40,761 nucleotides of DNA from an uncultured Verrucomicrobiota bacterium. GTDB lineage: Bacteria; Verrucomicrobiota; Verrucomicrobiia; Opitutales; Opitutaceae. Both the position numbers and the translations under genes were made by a program. The DNA lies in the NCBI GenBank assembly GCA_903898675.1, contig CAIUGM010000037.1, positions 1-40,761 of the forward strand, given 5' to 3'. Shown in pieces: positions 25,122 to 34,101 of the stretch. The notes beneath the pieces are model-generated. The model saw nothing but the letters and a program-made list of their open reading frames with translations. It was not told where the DNA came from and searched no databases. Positions within the stretch are counted from its first letter, which is position 1; the number at the start of each line of letters is the position of its first letter.

Positions 25122-25138
25122 GGTCACAATTTGTGACC
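25122..25138. promoter_or_regulatory. Perfect 17-bp palindrome, candidate operator
   Basis: GGTCACAATTTGTGACC reads the same on both strands around a central base pair. It lies 20 bases downstream of a TATAAT and about 100 bases before the AEC gene start, where a dimeric repressor could block transcription. No flanking T-tract suggests a terminator. The half-site GGTCACAA resembles binding sites of dimeric helix-turn-helix regulators, but I cannot name the protein. Confidence 0.6.
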
Positions 25139-25241
25139 GCATGTTGTGATGCCGGTCGACGGCAATGGGATCCCGCGTTGGCGGCGGGCCTCAATTTACG
25201 GTTGTTATCCCGCCGCGGTTATCTGTCCTCCATGGCTTGCC

Positions 25242-26195
25242 ATGATGTCCTACGGCCAGCTGTTCCTCACCGTGCTTCCGGTCTTCGCGATGATCGCGAT
25301 CGGGGCGCTGCTGCGGCGCATGGAGTGGATCAAGGCGGAGGCGGAGGACAGCCTATTCAACGTGGTGATCAAGGTCACCTTCCCGTGTCTCATCTTTGAA
25401 TCGGTGGCGAACAACCACGCGCTGCACGAGCCGGGCAACCTGCTGCTGCCCCCGCTGCTGGGTTTCGGGCTGACGCTGGTCTCGATGGCGGTGGCCTGGT
25501 ACGCGGCCCGGGGACTCGGGCTGACGCTGGGCCACGGGCTGCGCACGTTTGCGCTGGCGGTGAGCCTGACCAATTACAGCTACCTGCCGCTGCCGCTCAT
25601 GGACGCGATGTTCGGCCCGGAGAGCCGGGCCGTGCTGCTGCTGCACAACGCCGGCATCGAGGCGGCCCTCTGGACCGGCGGCATTCTGGTCGTGACGGGC
25701 CTCTCGCCGCTCGCGGGCTGGCGCAAGCTGGTCAATGCGCCGGTGCTCGCGCTGGTCGTGGCGCTCACGGCCAATCTCACCGGGGCGGCCGCCCATGTGC
25801 CCGCGGCCCTCACGACCATCGTGCACTGGTTTGCGATTTCCGCGGTGCCGCTCGGGCTGGTCATGACGGGCGTGAGCATCCAGCTGCACCTGGACGATCC
25901 GAAGCAGCTGGTGAATACGCGGGTCACACTCGCGGCGTGGTTCCTGCGCCTGGCGGTGCTGCCCTGGATTTACCTGCTCGCCGCGCGGTTCGTGCCCTGT
26001 CCCGTGGAGTTGAAGCGCGTGCTGGTGATCCAGGCGGCCATGCCGGCCGGGGTCATCTCCATCATCGTGGCCCGCGTGTACGGCGGCAAACCGCTGGTCG
26101 CCGTGCAGATCATGCTTGGGACGACGGCCCTGGCGCTCTTCACGATCCCGTTCTGGATCCGTTTCGGCCTCGCCTTCGCCGGCCTGGCCCCATGA
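25242..26195 (+). CDS. AEC (auxin efflux carrier) family transporter
   Basis: The 317-residue membrane protein has about ten helices in two halves. It shows the family's N-terminal pattern LPVFAMIAIGALLRRMEWI followed by LFNVVIKVTFPCLIFESV. The C-terminal half carries QAAMPAGVISIIVARVYGG near residue 265, which matches the Pro-Ala-Gly crossover of bacterial AEC proteins. Members transport malate, malonate or other small organic acids. The substrate here is open. Two adjacent ATG codons at 25242 and 25245 are equally good starts. A longer frame upstream would read across the palindrome and is rejected. Confidence 0.88.
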   Translation: MMSYGQLFLTVLPVFAMIAIGALLRRMEWIKAEAEDSLFNVVIKVTFPCLIFESVANNHALHEPGNLLLPPLLGFGLTLVSMAVAWYAARGLGLTLGHGLRTFALAVSLTNYSYLPLPLMDAMFGPESRAVLLLHNAGIEAALWTGGILVVTGLSPLAGWRKLVNAPVLALVVALTANLTGAAAHVPAALTTIVHWFAISAVPLGLVMTGVSIQLHLDDPKQLVNTRVTLAAWFLRLAVLPWIYLLAARFVPCPVELKRVLVIQAAMPAGVISIIVARVYGGKPLVAVQIMLGTTALALFTIPFWIRFGLAFAGLAP

Positions 26196-26255
26196 CCCGG
26201 GCATGACCTTTGGCGGATGGATTTCCCCGGCCGAACTGGTACGCTGCCCCCCACC

Positions 26256-26759
26256 ATGAGCGATCAATCCGAAACATCCCCTCCCGACCCGTTGCGCCCC
26301 CGGCGGACGGCTGGCGTCGTGCTCTTGATTGTCGGCGGCCTCGCGCTGGCGGACCGCTCGTGGTCCACCGACCTCGGCCAGGCGGTGCCGCTCGTCCTCG
26401 GCCTGGCCTTTCTGGGCTGGGCCTTGTTCGCGAGAAAGTGCCGGCTGCTCATCCCCGGCGGGATCCTGACCGGCCTGGGCGCCGGTCTGCTGCTCCGCGA
26501 CACCTACGGCGGCAACAGCACGTTTCTATTTTGCTTCGCCGCGGGCTGGGTGCTGATCACGGTCCTCTCCCTGCTGGTGTTCCGGCGCTGGGTCTGGTGG
26601 CCGCTGATCCCGGCGGGGGCGATGGCCTTCTCCGGCCTGACCCTGCTGGCGGGACCCGAGCTGCGCGGCTGGCTGCGTTCGGCCCGGTATTACTGGCCGG
26701 TGGCCCTGATCGGGATCGCCCTGTTCCTGCTCCTGACGAAACCGCGCGCGAAAGTGTAA
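26256..26759 (+). CDS. Integral membrane protein of unknown function
   Basis: The 167-residue protein starts with a short polar, proline-rich segment (MSDQSETSPPDPLRPRR). It then has five or six hydrophobic helices, the first being GVVLLIVGGLALA near residue 20. Its glycine-rich layout recalls small LiaF/DUF5668-type membrane proteins, but I see no motif that settles it. An upstream in-frame ATG at 26217 would add 13 residues. I prefer 26256 because it begins the charged N-terminus. It lies between the AEC and TerC genes on the same strand. Confidence 0.75.
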   Translation: MSDQSETSPPDPLRPRRTAGVVLLIVGGLALADRSWSTDLGQAVPLVLGLAFLGWALFARKCRLLIPGGILTGLGAGLLLRDTYGGNSTFLFCFAAGWVLITVLSLLVFRRWVWWPLIPAGAMAFSGLTLLAGPELRGWLRSARYYWPVALIGIALFLLLTKPRAKV

Positions 26760-26804
26760 TCGGCCCCGCGTTGACGCCGATTCGGCCGGCGGTTTGCTCG
26801 GCGC

Positions 26805-27539
<735 letters not shown>

Positions 27540-27555
27540 GACTAAAGCGTTCGGG

Positions 27556-27568
27556 TCTGCGCCCCTAC
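27556..27568. repeat. Dispersed repeat, family A, partial unit
   Basis: TCTGCGCCCCTAC equals the outer end of the family A unit in inverted orientation. It follows the TerC stop by 16 bases, and no partner arm is present. Confidence 0.5.
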
Positions 27569-27620
27569 CTAACACGCGAAACCGCTGGCGCGTCCGTCCG
27601 GGCTGGCTATGTTCCGCCGG

Positions 27621-28118
27621 ATGAAACGACTGGTCTGGCTCCTGGGATTGCTGACAGCGGTGATGTTGCACGCGGCGGACGCGCCGCCTCCTCCGCTGGA
27701 GAAGGAGGTCGCGGCGATCATCGCCGGCCCGCAGGTCACGGTCGTGCATTTCTGGGCGCCGTGGTGCCCCAACTGCCAGGCGGAGATGAGCCCGGACGGC
27801 TGGGGCCGGTTCATCGCCGCCAACCCGGAGGTCAGGTTCGTCTTCCTGAACATCTGGCACAAAAACCAGGATCCGCAGCCAAAGCTCACAGCGGCGGGCC
27901 TTGGGGCTCAGCCCAACCTGCTTTTGCTCAACCACCCCAACCCCTCGCGCCTGGCGGCGGACAAGCTCACGGCCTTCCTCGGCCTGCCGGTCACCTGGAT
28001 TCCGACGACGTGGGTCTACCGCGACGGGAAGCTGCGCGTCGCGTTCAACTATGGCGAAATCCGTTTCCCGGTGCTCCAGCAGATGATCGACGACGCACGC
28101 GACAAGTGGGACCACTGA
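27621..28118 (+). CDS. Exported thioredoxin-fold protein
   Basis: The 165-residue protein has a signal peptide (MKRLVWLLGLLTAVMLHAAD) and a thioredoxin-like fold. The redox motif is FWAPWCPNCQAEM near residue 46. A cis-proline-type segment GLPVTWIPTTWVYRDGKLRV follows near 120. It probably acts on disulfides in the periplasm, as in cytochrome maturation or protein folding, but the partner is unknown. The spacing between CPNC and the cis-Pro is longer than in classic thioredoxin, as in TlpA-like proteins. An ATG four codons upstream (27609) is an equally legal start. Confidence 0.82.
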   Translation: MKRLVWLLGLLTAVMLHAADAPPPPLEKEVAAIIAGPQVTVVHFWAPWCPNCQAEMSPDGWGRFIAANPEVRFVFLNIWHKNQDPQPKLTAAGLGAQPNLLLLNHPNPSRLAADKLTAFLGLPVTWIPTTWVYRDGKLRVAFNYGEIRFPVLQQMIDDARDKWDH

Positions 28119-28137
28119 GTAACGGATCGGAAGTTTT

Positions 28138-28226
28138 GCCCACGGAATACACGGATGACACGGAAGGAGGTTTTCATGACGAAGCCAGTTATCAGCACTT
28201 CCGTGTATTCGGTGTGTTCCGTGGGC
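28138..28226. repeat. Long inverted repeat between thioredoxin-like and oxidoreductase genes
   Basis: Left arm 28138-28166 (starts GCCCACGGAATACAC) and right arm 28198-28226 (ends GTTCCGTGGGC) pair over 29 bases with about 4 mismatches and a 31-base loop. There is no T-tract, so it may be a repeat element and not a terminator. Confidence 0.65.
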
Positions 28227-28311
28227 CACAGGTTTTGTTTGGGCTGCGCGATGCCTTTATCCGTGATCATCCGTGCAATCCGTCGTTAAATTTCTTTCAT
28301 TCCCTTAATCC

Positions 28312-29343
28312 ATGACGGCAAATCTCAACTGGGGTATTCTGACGACGGGCTGGATCGCCCGGAAATTTGCCACCGACCTGGCGCAGTCGCGCACCGGCCG
28401 GCTCGTGGCGGTGGGTGCGCGCCAGCTGGTCGACGCCGAGAAATTCGCCCGGGACTTCGGCGGCGCGCGGGCGCACGGCAGCTATGAGGCGCTGCTCGCC
28501 GACCCGGAAGTGCAGGCCGTCTACATCGGGACGCCGCACCCGTGGCACGCGGCCTGGGCGATCCGGGCTGCCGAAGCCGGCAAGCATGTGCTCTGCGAAA
28601 AACCCCTGACGCTCCGCCGCGCCGACACCGCGCGGGTGATCGCGGCGGCCGGGCGCCACGGCGTGCTGCTGATGGAGGCCTTCATGTACCGTTTGCACCC
28701 ACAGACGCGGAAGCTGGTGGAGTTGGTGCGCGCCGGCGCCATCGGCGAGGTGCGGCTGATCCGCGCGTCCTTCAACGTCCTGATGGCGTTCGATCCCGCC
28801 CACCGCATGTTCAAGCGCGAGCTCGGGGGCGGCGCCATTCTCGACCTCGGGTGTTACCCGGTTTCCTTTTCCCGGCACATCGCCGGCGCCGCGCTGGGCC
28901 GGGCTTTCGCCGAGCCGGTGGGGTTTCAGGCCACGGGCCGCTTGCATCCGTCGGCCGGGACCGACGAGTTTGCGACGGCCCTGGCGGTTTATCCCGGCGG
29001 CATCCTGGCGGAACTGAGCTGCGGCTCCACCGTGCTCAACGACAATTCCGCGCAGATCCATGGCTCGCTGGGCTGGATCGACGTGCCCAATCCCTTCACC
29101 CCCGGTCTGCTGGGTCAGGCCGAGACCATCACCGTGCATCGGCGCGACGGGACGAAGCCCGCGGTGGTGGAAATTCCCAGCCCCGGCGTGGGCCTGTATG
29201 CCTACGAGGCCGACGCCGTGGCGGCGGCCCTGGCCCGCGGCGACCGCGAGGTGCCGGAGGCCCCGTGGGCGGACTCCCTCGGCATCGCCGGCATGCTGGA
29301 CGAGTGGGTCGCGGCGGCGGGCGGGAACTACGACGGTCTGTAG
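28312..29343 (+). CDS. Gfo/Idh/MocA-family oxidoreductase
   Basis: The 343-residue protein has an N-terminal Rossmann domain (WGILTTGWIARKFATDLAQS, residues 7-26). The family's CEKPLTLRRADT near residue 98 provides the catalytic Lys. MEAFMYRLHPQTRKL near 120 and GGGAILDLGCYPVSFSR near 175 are typical of the dihydrodiol-dehydrogenase/glucose-fructose oxidoreductase branch. It should use NAD(P) to oxidise or reduce a sugar or related polyol. The substrate is unknown and no sugar operon surrounds it. Confidence 0.92.
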   Translation: MTANLNWGILTTGWIARKFATDLAQSRTGRLVAVGARQLVDAEKFARDFGGARAHGSYEALLADPEVQAVYIGTPHPWHAAWAIRAAEAGKHVLCEKPLTLRRADTARVIAAAGRHGVLLMEAFMYRLHPQTRKLVELVRAGAIGEVRLIRASFNVLMAFDPAHRMFKRELGGGAILDLGCYPVSFSRHIAGAALGRAFAEPVGFQATGRLHPSAGTDEFATALAVYPGGILAELSCGSTVLNDNSAQIHGSLGWIDVPNPFTPGLLGQAETITVHRRDGTKPAVVEIPSPGVGLYAYEADAVAAALARGDREVPEAPWADSLGIAGMLDEWVAAAGGNYDGL

Positions 29344-29423
29344 GCAAGGCGGTGCCGGGGAAAGTTCGCGGCTGGTCGCAGCGCGCTTGCGGCGGCGGTT
29401 AACTCAGGCATGTTCGCTGCCCT

Positions 29424-31244
29424 ATGAAACCACGCTTCCTTCTGGCCGGACTGGTCGCCGCCACCGGACTTCTTACTGGCCGGGCCGACCCCCTGCCGAC
29501 GCCGGCGGCGTTGGCCGCCGAGACGGCCAGGGCCAACGCCTTCTTTGACCGCGTCTTCGATGAATCGGTCGCCCGCAGCCCGCAGACGATGGCCCAGCTG
29601 GGCATCAGCAAGGACACGGACAAGTGGGATGACATCTCCGAGGCGCGGGCGCTCGAGGACCTCGTGATCGACGTCCAGAATCTCGCGGAGCTGAAGCGCA
29701 CCATCAACTTCGACGCGCTCGATGAGCAGGCGAGGGTGAGCTACCGGATGTTCGTCTACGCCGCCGAGCGCGCCATCGAGGGCTGGAAGTGGCGTTACTA
29801 CAATTATCCGCTGAACCAGATGTCGGGCCTGCATTCGGAGGCGCCCGCCTTTCTCATCAACTACCATCCGGTCGCCAGCGTGGCGGACGCCCGCGCCTAC
29901 ATCGCACGGCTCCGGGGCATGGGCCCGCTGTTCGACCAGCTGATCGAGGGCGTCAAGATCCGCGAGACGAAGCACATCATCCCGCCGCGCTTCGTGCTGC
30001 CGCTGGTCATCGACTCGATCAAGGAGGTCATCAGCGGCCAGCCGTTCGACGGGTCGGCGAAGCAGAGTGCGCTCTGGGAGGATTTCGCGGGCAAGGTCGG
30101 CGCGCTGAAGGACATTGATGCCGCCACGAAGGACCGGCTGCTGGCCGACGGCCGCGCGGCGCTGACCGGGACGGTGAAGCCCGCCTACGAGAAACTCATC
30201 GGCGTGGTCGAGGCCGAACAGAAGCTCGCGAATGATGACGACGGCGTCTGGAAATTTGCCGAGGGACAGGAGTTCTACGCGTACGCCCTGCGCGGGGCGA
30301 CGACGACCAACCTGACCGCCGACGAAATCCACCAGCTCGGCCTCAGCGAGGTGGCGCGGATCCACCGCGACATGGAGGCCATCATGACCAAGGTCGGCTT
30401 CAAGGGCGACCTGAAGGCCTTCTTCAAGTTCATCAAGGAGGACCCCCAATTCTACTACCCGACGACGCCCGAGGGCAAGGCGGCCTACCTGAAGCGGGCG
30501 GCGCAGATCATCGACGACATGCGCGTGCGGCTCGACGAGTTCTTCATCACCAAGCCGAAGGCGCCGCTCCTCGTGAAACAGGTGGAGCCGTTCCGGGAGC
30601 AGGGCGCCGCCGGCGCCTTCTACGAGCAGGGCTCGGCGGACGGCTCCCGGCCGGGCGTCTACTACGTCAACACCGTCGACATGCACGGCGTGCCGATCTT
30701 CGAGATGGAAACGCTGGCGCACCACGAGGCGATTCCCGGCCACCACATGCAGATCTCCATCGCCCAGGAATTGAAGGGCATGCCGAAGTTCCGGATGTAC
30801 GGCGGCAACAACGCCTACGAAGAGGGCTGGGCGCTCTACTGTGAGTACTTCCCCAAGGAATTCGGCTTCTACTCCGACCCGTACATGGATTTCGGCCGGC
30901 TGAACGACGAACTCCTGCGCGCGGTCCGGCTGGTGGTCGACACCGGCATCCACTCCCGGCACTGGACGCGCGACCAGGTCGTGGTGTATTTCCGCGACAA
31001 CACGCCGAATCCGGAGCGGGACATCTTCACCGAGACCAACCGCTACATCGTGTGGCCCGCGCAGGCCACGTCCTACAAGATCGGCATGCTGAAGATCCTC
31101 GAGCTTCGCGAACTGGCGAAAAAGCAGCTCGGGCCGGCCTTCGATATCCGCGAATACCACGACCTCGTCCTGAAGAACGGTTCCGTGCCGCTCGACATCC
31201 TCGAGGAAAACGTCCGTGCCTGGATCGCGAAGAAGAAGGGCTGA
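29424..31244 (+). CDS. Exported DUF885-family metallopeptidase-like protein
   Basis: The 606-residue protein has a signal peptide (MKPRFLLAGLVAATGLLTGR) and a long helical body. The family's zinc motif is METLAHHEAIPGHHMQI near residue 430 (HE then GHH). YEEGWALYCEYFPKEFGFY near 472 probably supplies the third metal ligand, Glu. Near the C-terminus, IVWPAQATSYKIGMLKILEL is also family-typical. Members are predicted periplasmic or secreted peptidases of the M2/M3-like zincin type, and few have been assayed. It is transcribed alone after the oxidoreductase with an 80-base gap. A family A repeat lies downstream. Confidence 0.9.
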   Translation: MKPRFLLAGLVAATGLLTGRADPLPTPAALAAETARANAFFDRVFDESVARSPQTMAQLGISKDTDKWDDISEARALEDLVIDVQNLAELKRTINFDALDEQARVSYRMFVYAAERAIEGWKWRYYNYPLNQMSGLHSEAPAFLINYHPVASVADARAYIARLRGMGPLFDQLIEGVKIRETKHIIPPRFVLPLVIDSIKEVISGQPFDGSAKQSALWEDFAGKVGALKDIDAATKDRLLADGRAALTGTVKPAYEKLIGVVEAEQKLANDDDGVWKFAEGQEFYAYALRGATTTNLTADEIHQLGLSEVARIHRDMEAIMTKVGFKGDLKAFFKFIKEDPQFYYPTTPEGKAAYLKRAAQIIDDMRVRLDEFFITKPKAPLLVKQVEPFREQGAAGAFYEQGSADGSRPGVYYVNTVDMHGVPIFEMETLAHHEAIPGHHMQISIAQELKGMPKFRMYGGNNAYEEGWALYCEYFPKEFGFYSDPYMDFGRLNDELLRAVRLVVDTGIHSRHWTRDQVVVYFRDNTPNPERDIFTETNRYIVWPAQATSYKIGMLKILELRELAKKQLGPAFDIREYHDLVLKNGSVPLDILEENVRAWIAKKKG

Positions 31245-31261
31245 GGCTGCCTGGAATACTG

Positions 31262-31373
31262 GTAGGGGCGCAGTCTTGCTGCGCCCTCGACCGTGATGTC
31301 GCGTGCGATGGGTGCAGCCCCTCGACAAGCTCTAGGCCCTGAGCCTGTCGAACGGGCAAGCCTGCGCCCCTAC
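31262..31373. repeat. Composite dispersed repeat, family A enclosing a second palindrome
   Basis: A full family A unit (31262-31286) and a partial inverted one (31356-31373) flank an unrelated hairpin. In that hairpin TCGACAAGCTC pairs with GAGCCTGTCGA (about 31322-31352). That inner CTCGACAAGCTC/GAGCCTGTCGA type is widespread in bacterial intergenic DNA. The whole lies between the convergent DUF885 and SpoU genes. Confidence 0.75.
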
Positions 31374-31376
31374 CAG

Positions 31377-32120
31377 CTAACCCGTCACCCGCCGGAGATT
31401 GTCGCACACGATCGCCGCGGCGGCCGCGGCGTTGAGCGACTCGGCGCCGCCGTACCTGGGAATGGTTATCCGCCGGGTGAGCCGGGCGGCCACGGCGGGC
31501 GACAGCCCGCGGCCCTCGCTGCCAATCACGACCACGGCGGCGGCGAGCGGCTTGAGCGTGTGCACGTCGTCGCCGGTCAGGTCGCACCCGAGCACGGGCA
31601 CGGGGCAGTCGGCGAGCGCCCCGGCCAGCGGCACCGTGTGCACCGGCACGCGCGCAAACGAGCCCATGCTGGCGTTGATCACCTTCTGCGAAAAAAGATC
31701 GGCGCTGTCCGGTGAAAGCAGCACGCGCGCAAAGCCGAACCAGTCGGCCAGCCGCAGCATGGTGCCGACATTGCCGGGATCCTGCAGGCCGTCGAGGGCC
31801 AGCGTGAGGCCGGAGCCGAGCGCACCCGCGGCAAGCGGCGGGCGCGTGATTTTCCCCACGGCCAGGACACTGGCCGGGGTGGGGAAATGACTGGCGCGGG
31901 CCATTTCCTCCGGGGTGATTTCAACCACCGGAGGGCGGGGTGCGCTCGCGCCGCGGGCCACCCACCCGGCCGTCGCATAGAGCTCGAGCAGCGGATAGCC
32001 GGCCGCGAGCAGCTCGCCGACGACCTTCTCGCCCTCGATGACGAACAACGCCGCGGCCTCGCGGTGCTTTTTGTCACGCAGGTCGCGCAGGCGGGAAAGC
32101 TCGGCTTTGGTCAACGGCAT
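31377..32120 (-). CDS. SpoU/TrmH-class RNA 2'-O-methyltransferase
   Basis: The 247-residue enzyme has an N-terminal RNA-binding part (KHREAAALFVIEGEKVVGEL) and the trefoil-knot methyltransferase domain. Motif 1 is DPGNVGTMLRLADWFG near residue 113, motif 2 is VVVIGSEGRGLSPAVA near 196, and motif 3 is TIPRYGGAESLNAAAAAAI near 219. It methylates a ribose 2'-hydroxyl in tRNA or rRNA. Which nucleotide is not decidable from sequence alone. Family relatives include TrmH, RlmB and the thiostrepton-resistance enzyme. It is the only gene on the minus strand between two plus-strand groups. Confidence 0.92.
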   Translation of the reverse strand: MPLTKAELSRLRDLRDKKHREAAALFVIEGEKVVGELLAAGYPLLELYATAGWVARGASAPRPPVVEITPEEMARASHFPTPASVLAVGKITRPPLAAGALGSGLTLALDGLQDPGNVGTMLRLADWFGFARVLLSPDSADLFSQKVINASMGSFARVPVHTVPLAGALADCPVPVLGCDLTGDDVHTLKPLAAAVVVIGSEGRGLSPAVAARLTRRITIPRYGGAESLNAAAAAAIVCDNLRRVTG

Positions 32121-32295
32121 GCCGGCAGCAGAGCAGCGGGCCCGGGGCTTGGCAAAAACATAGCGGGGCCGGGTTTTTGTTACGCCGGCATGGCCGGCGC
32201 GTGACGATTGTGCGACAGACCCGCAGGTGATTTGACGCCGCGGTCCCGGAATCGTGTGCTGGGGCTTCGTTCTTTGTTCGGTTTAGTGTGTTGTC

Positions 32296-32328
32296 GCGGC
32301 CCGGTTCTCCCCACGGAGGCCGGGCCGC
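32296..32328 (+). terminator. Hairpin in the leader of the DUF4126 gene
   Basis: GCGGCCCGG (32296-32304) pairs with CCGGGCCGC (32320-32328) around 15 bases and is followed by TGCTTTTGCGGGCTTTT. It lies about 50 bases before the DUF4126 start, so it could attenuate that gene or end a short upstream transcript. The rest of the 257-base gap shows no gene. Confidence 0.45.
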
Positions 32329-32377
32329 TGCTTTTGCGGGCTTTTCAAACGTTCGGCGCGGTCCTACGTTCCGGCCC

Positions 32378-33600
32378 ATGAAACGTCGCATCCTGGGTGT
32401 CGTTGCGTTGTGGGGTGTCCTCTTGCTGACGGTTTCACCCGTCAGCGCCGCGGAAACCAAGGGGGGCGCAGGGAAGGGCAAGACCCCGGGCCTCGAACTC
32501 GCGACGGTGGCCTCGCAGGTCACCGGGATCGCCATCTCGCCGCTGCTGGGCGTCGGCGGCGTGGGGGCCTACCAGTGGTGGGGCGCGCATACCCCGGAGG
32601 AAAAGGCGAAGCTGCCGTGGTTCGCACAGGTCTCGTTCTGGTTGCCGGCGCTGCTGCTCGTCGGGCTGTGCGCCTTCAAGGACTCCTTTGCGGCCATGGT
32701 GCCCCCCGGGCTCAAGAAACCGTTCGATATCGCGGAGACCTTTGAAAACAAGGTGAGCGGGCTGGTCGCCGCCGGGGCGGTCATCCCGTCCCTGGTCGCG
32801 GTGGGTTCGAAGCTCATGATGAATTCCACCGGGCTCGACCACCCCGTGGCGGTCGCCGGCGGCCTGGGCATGATCCAGCTGGGGGCCATGGATTTTTCTT
32901 GGCTGCTGACGATCCTGATGGTGCCGCTCTCGGTGGCGGTCTTCGCCGTGGTGTGGGTGGTCGCCACGCCATCAACGTGCTCATTCTGCTCAGCCCGCGG
33001 GGTGGCCTGGACACGGCGCTGAAAGCCATGCGCACGGGCGTGCTCTCCTTGGTTGCCGCCACGGCCTACATTGACCCGGTGGTCGGCGCGACCCTTTCGC
33101 TCGTCATCATTTTGGTCGCCTACCTGCTCGCGGGCTGGGCGTTCCGCCTGATGGTGTTTGGCTCGGAGTTCACCTGGGATTTCTTCACGCTGCGGCACCG
33201 CCGCTTCCAGCTGCTGGCCGACGGCAACAAGCTCTTCACCGGCCGGGAAATCTCCGGCGTGCCCCTGCGCACCTACGGCCGGCTTTACCAGGAGGCGGAC
33301 GGCAGGCTGCAGTTCAAGTTCCGGCCCTGGCTGGTGTTGCCGGAACGGACCATCGAGGTCCCCCGCGACGGCCTCGTGGTGGGCAAGGGGTTGTTCTACT
33401 CGGAGGTCCTGGGTTTCGACCACGACGCGGACAAGCTCGCGACACTGCTGTTGCTGCCCCCGCGTTACCGCGGGCACGAGGAGTTGCTGGCGCGTACCTA
33501 TCACATCTCCGGCACCTGCGAGGTCGGGCTGAGGAAGGCGTGGAGCTGGATCAAGGAGGCGATGGGTTTTGGGGCCAAACCGCAACCGGCGGTCAACTGA
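32378..33600 (+). pseudogene. DUF4126-type membrane protein gene with a one-base deletion
   Basis: Two overlapping frames join into one protein of about 407 residues. The first runs from MKRRILGVVALWG (signal peptide) to AVFAVVWVV. The second continues HAINVLILLSPRGGLDTALK to the stop at 33598-33600. The junction is at about 32963. Restoring one G there (GTC GGC CAC) gives AVVWVVGHAINVLILLSP in a single frame. The first half is a membrane domain with six or so helices and small glycine-rich turns. The second half has another three helices and a soluble C-terminal domain of about 150 residues. As it stands, the first frame ends at 33022 with an unrelated tail. The cause could be a real mutation or a sequencing error. 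I know of no function for DUF4126. Confidence 0.78.
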
Positions 33601-33604
33601 CGCC

Positions 33605-33997
33605 GTGGATTGGCGCGTCCTATTTCGCTGGGTGCTGGTCGCGTTCTTTCTCGCGGCGGGGGCGAACCATTTCCGGGCGCCGGACTTCTATCTTTTGATG
33701 ATGCCGCCCTGGCTGCCCTGGCCCCTAGCGCTGGTCTATGTCAGCGGGGCGGCGGAAATGTTGGGTGCGCTTGGCGTCCTGCTGCCGGCCACCCGCCAGC
33801 TGGCCGGCTGGGGCCTGATCGCCCTGCTGGTCGCGATTTTCCCGGCCAACCTGCACATGGCCATGAGCGGGGTGCAGCCCGCCGGGCTGCACGCCCCGGG
33901 CTGGGTGCTTTGGGCCCGCCTGCCGCTGCAGGCCGCCTTTATTGCCTGGGTGTGGTGGACGGCGGCGGCCCCGGTGCGTGAGGATCCGCTGGACTGA
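33605..33997 (+). CDS. DoxX-family membrane protein
   Basis: The 130-residue protein has four helices in the DoxX pattern. LVAFFLAAGANHFRAPDFYL near residue 9 comes first. LALVYVSGAAEMLGALGVLL near 38, ALLVAIFPANLHMAM near 72 and a final RLPLQAAFIAWVWW near 106 complete it. DoxX proteins occur in thiosulfate oxidation and in oxidative-stress complexes, but most are unassigned. The GTG at 33605 lies 4 bases after the previous stop and gives the usual N-terminus. An upstream ATG (33569) would overlap the DUF4126 gene. Confidence 0.75.
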   Translation: MDWRVLFRWVLVAFFLAAGANHFRAPDFYLLMMPPWLPWPLALVYVSGAAEMLGALGVLLPATRQLAGWGLIALLVAIFPANLHMAMSGVQPAGLHAPGWVLWARLPLQAAFIAWVWWTAAAPVREDPLD

Positions 33998-34101
33998 CGC
34001 GGGAAATCCCGCACCATGCCGTCGCCGTCCCGGGGAAGGTCAAACCGGGCCGAAATCTTTTTGTTTCCGCCTGGGATGAAAATTGCTAGGGATTTGAACA
34101 C

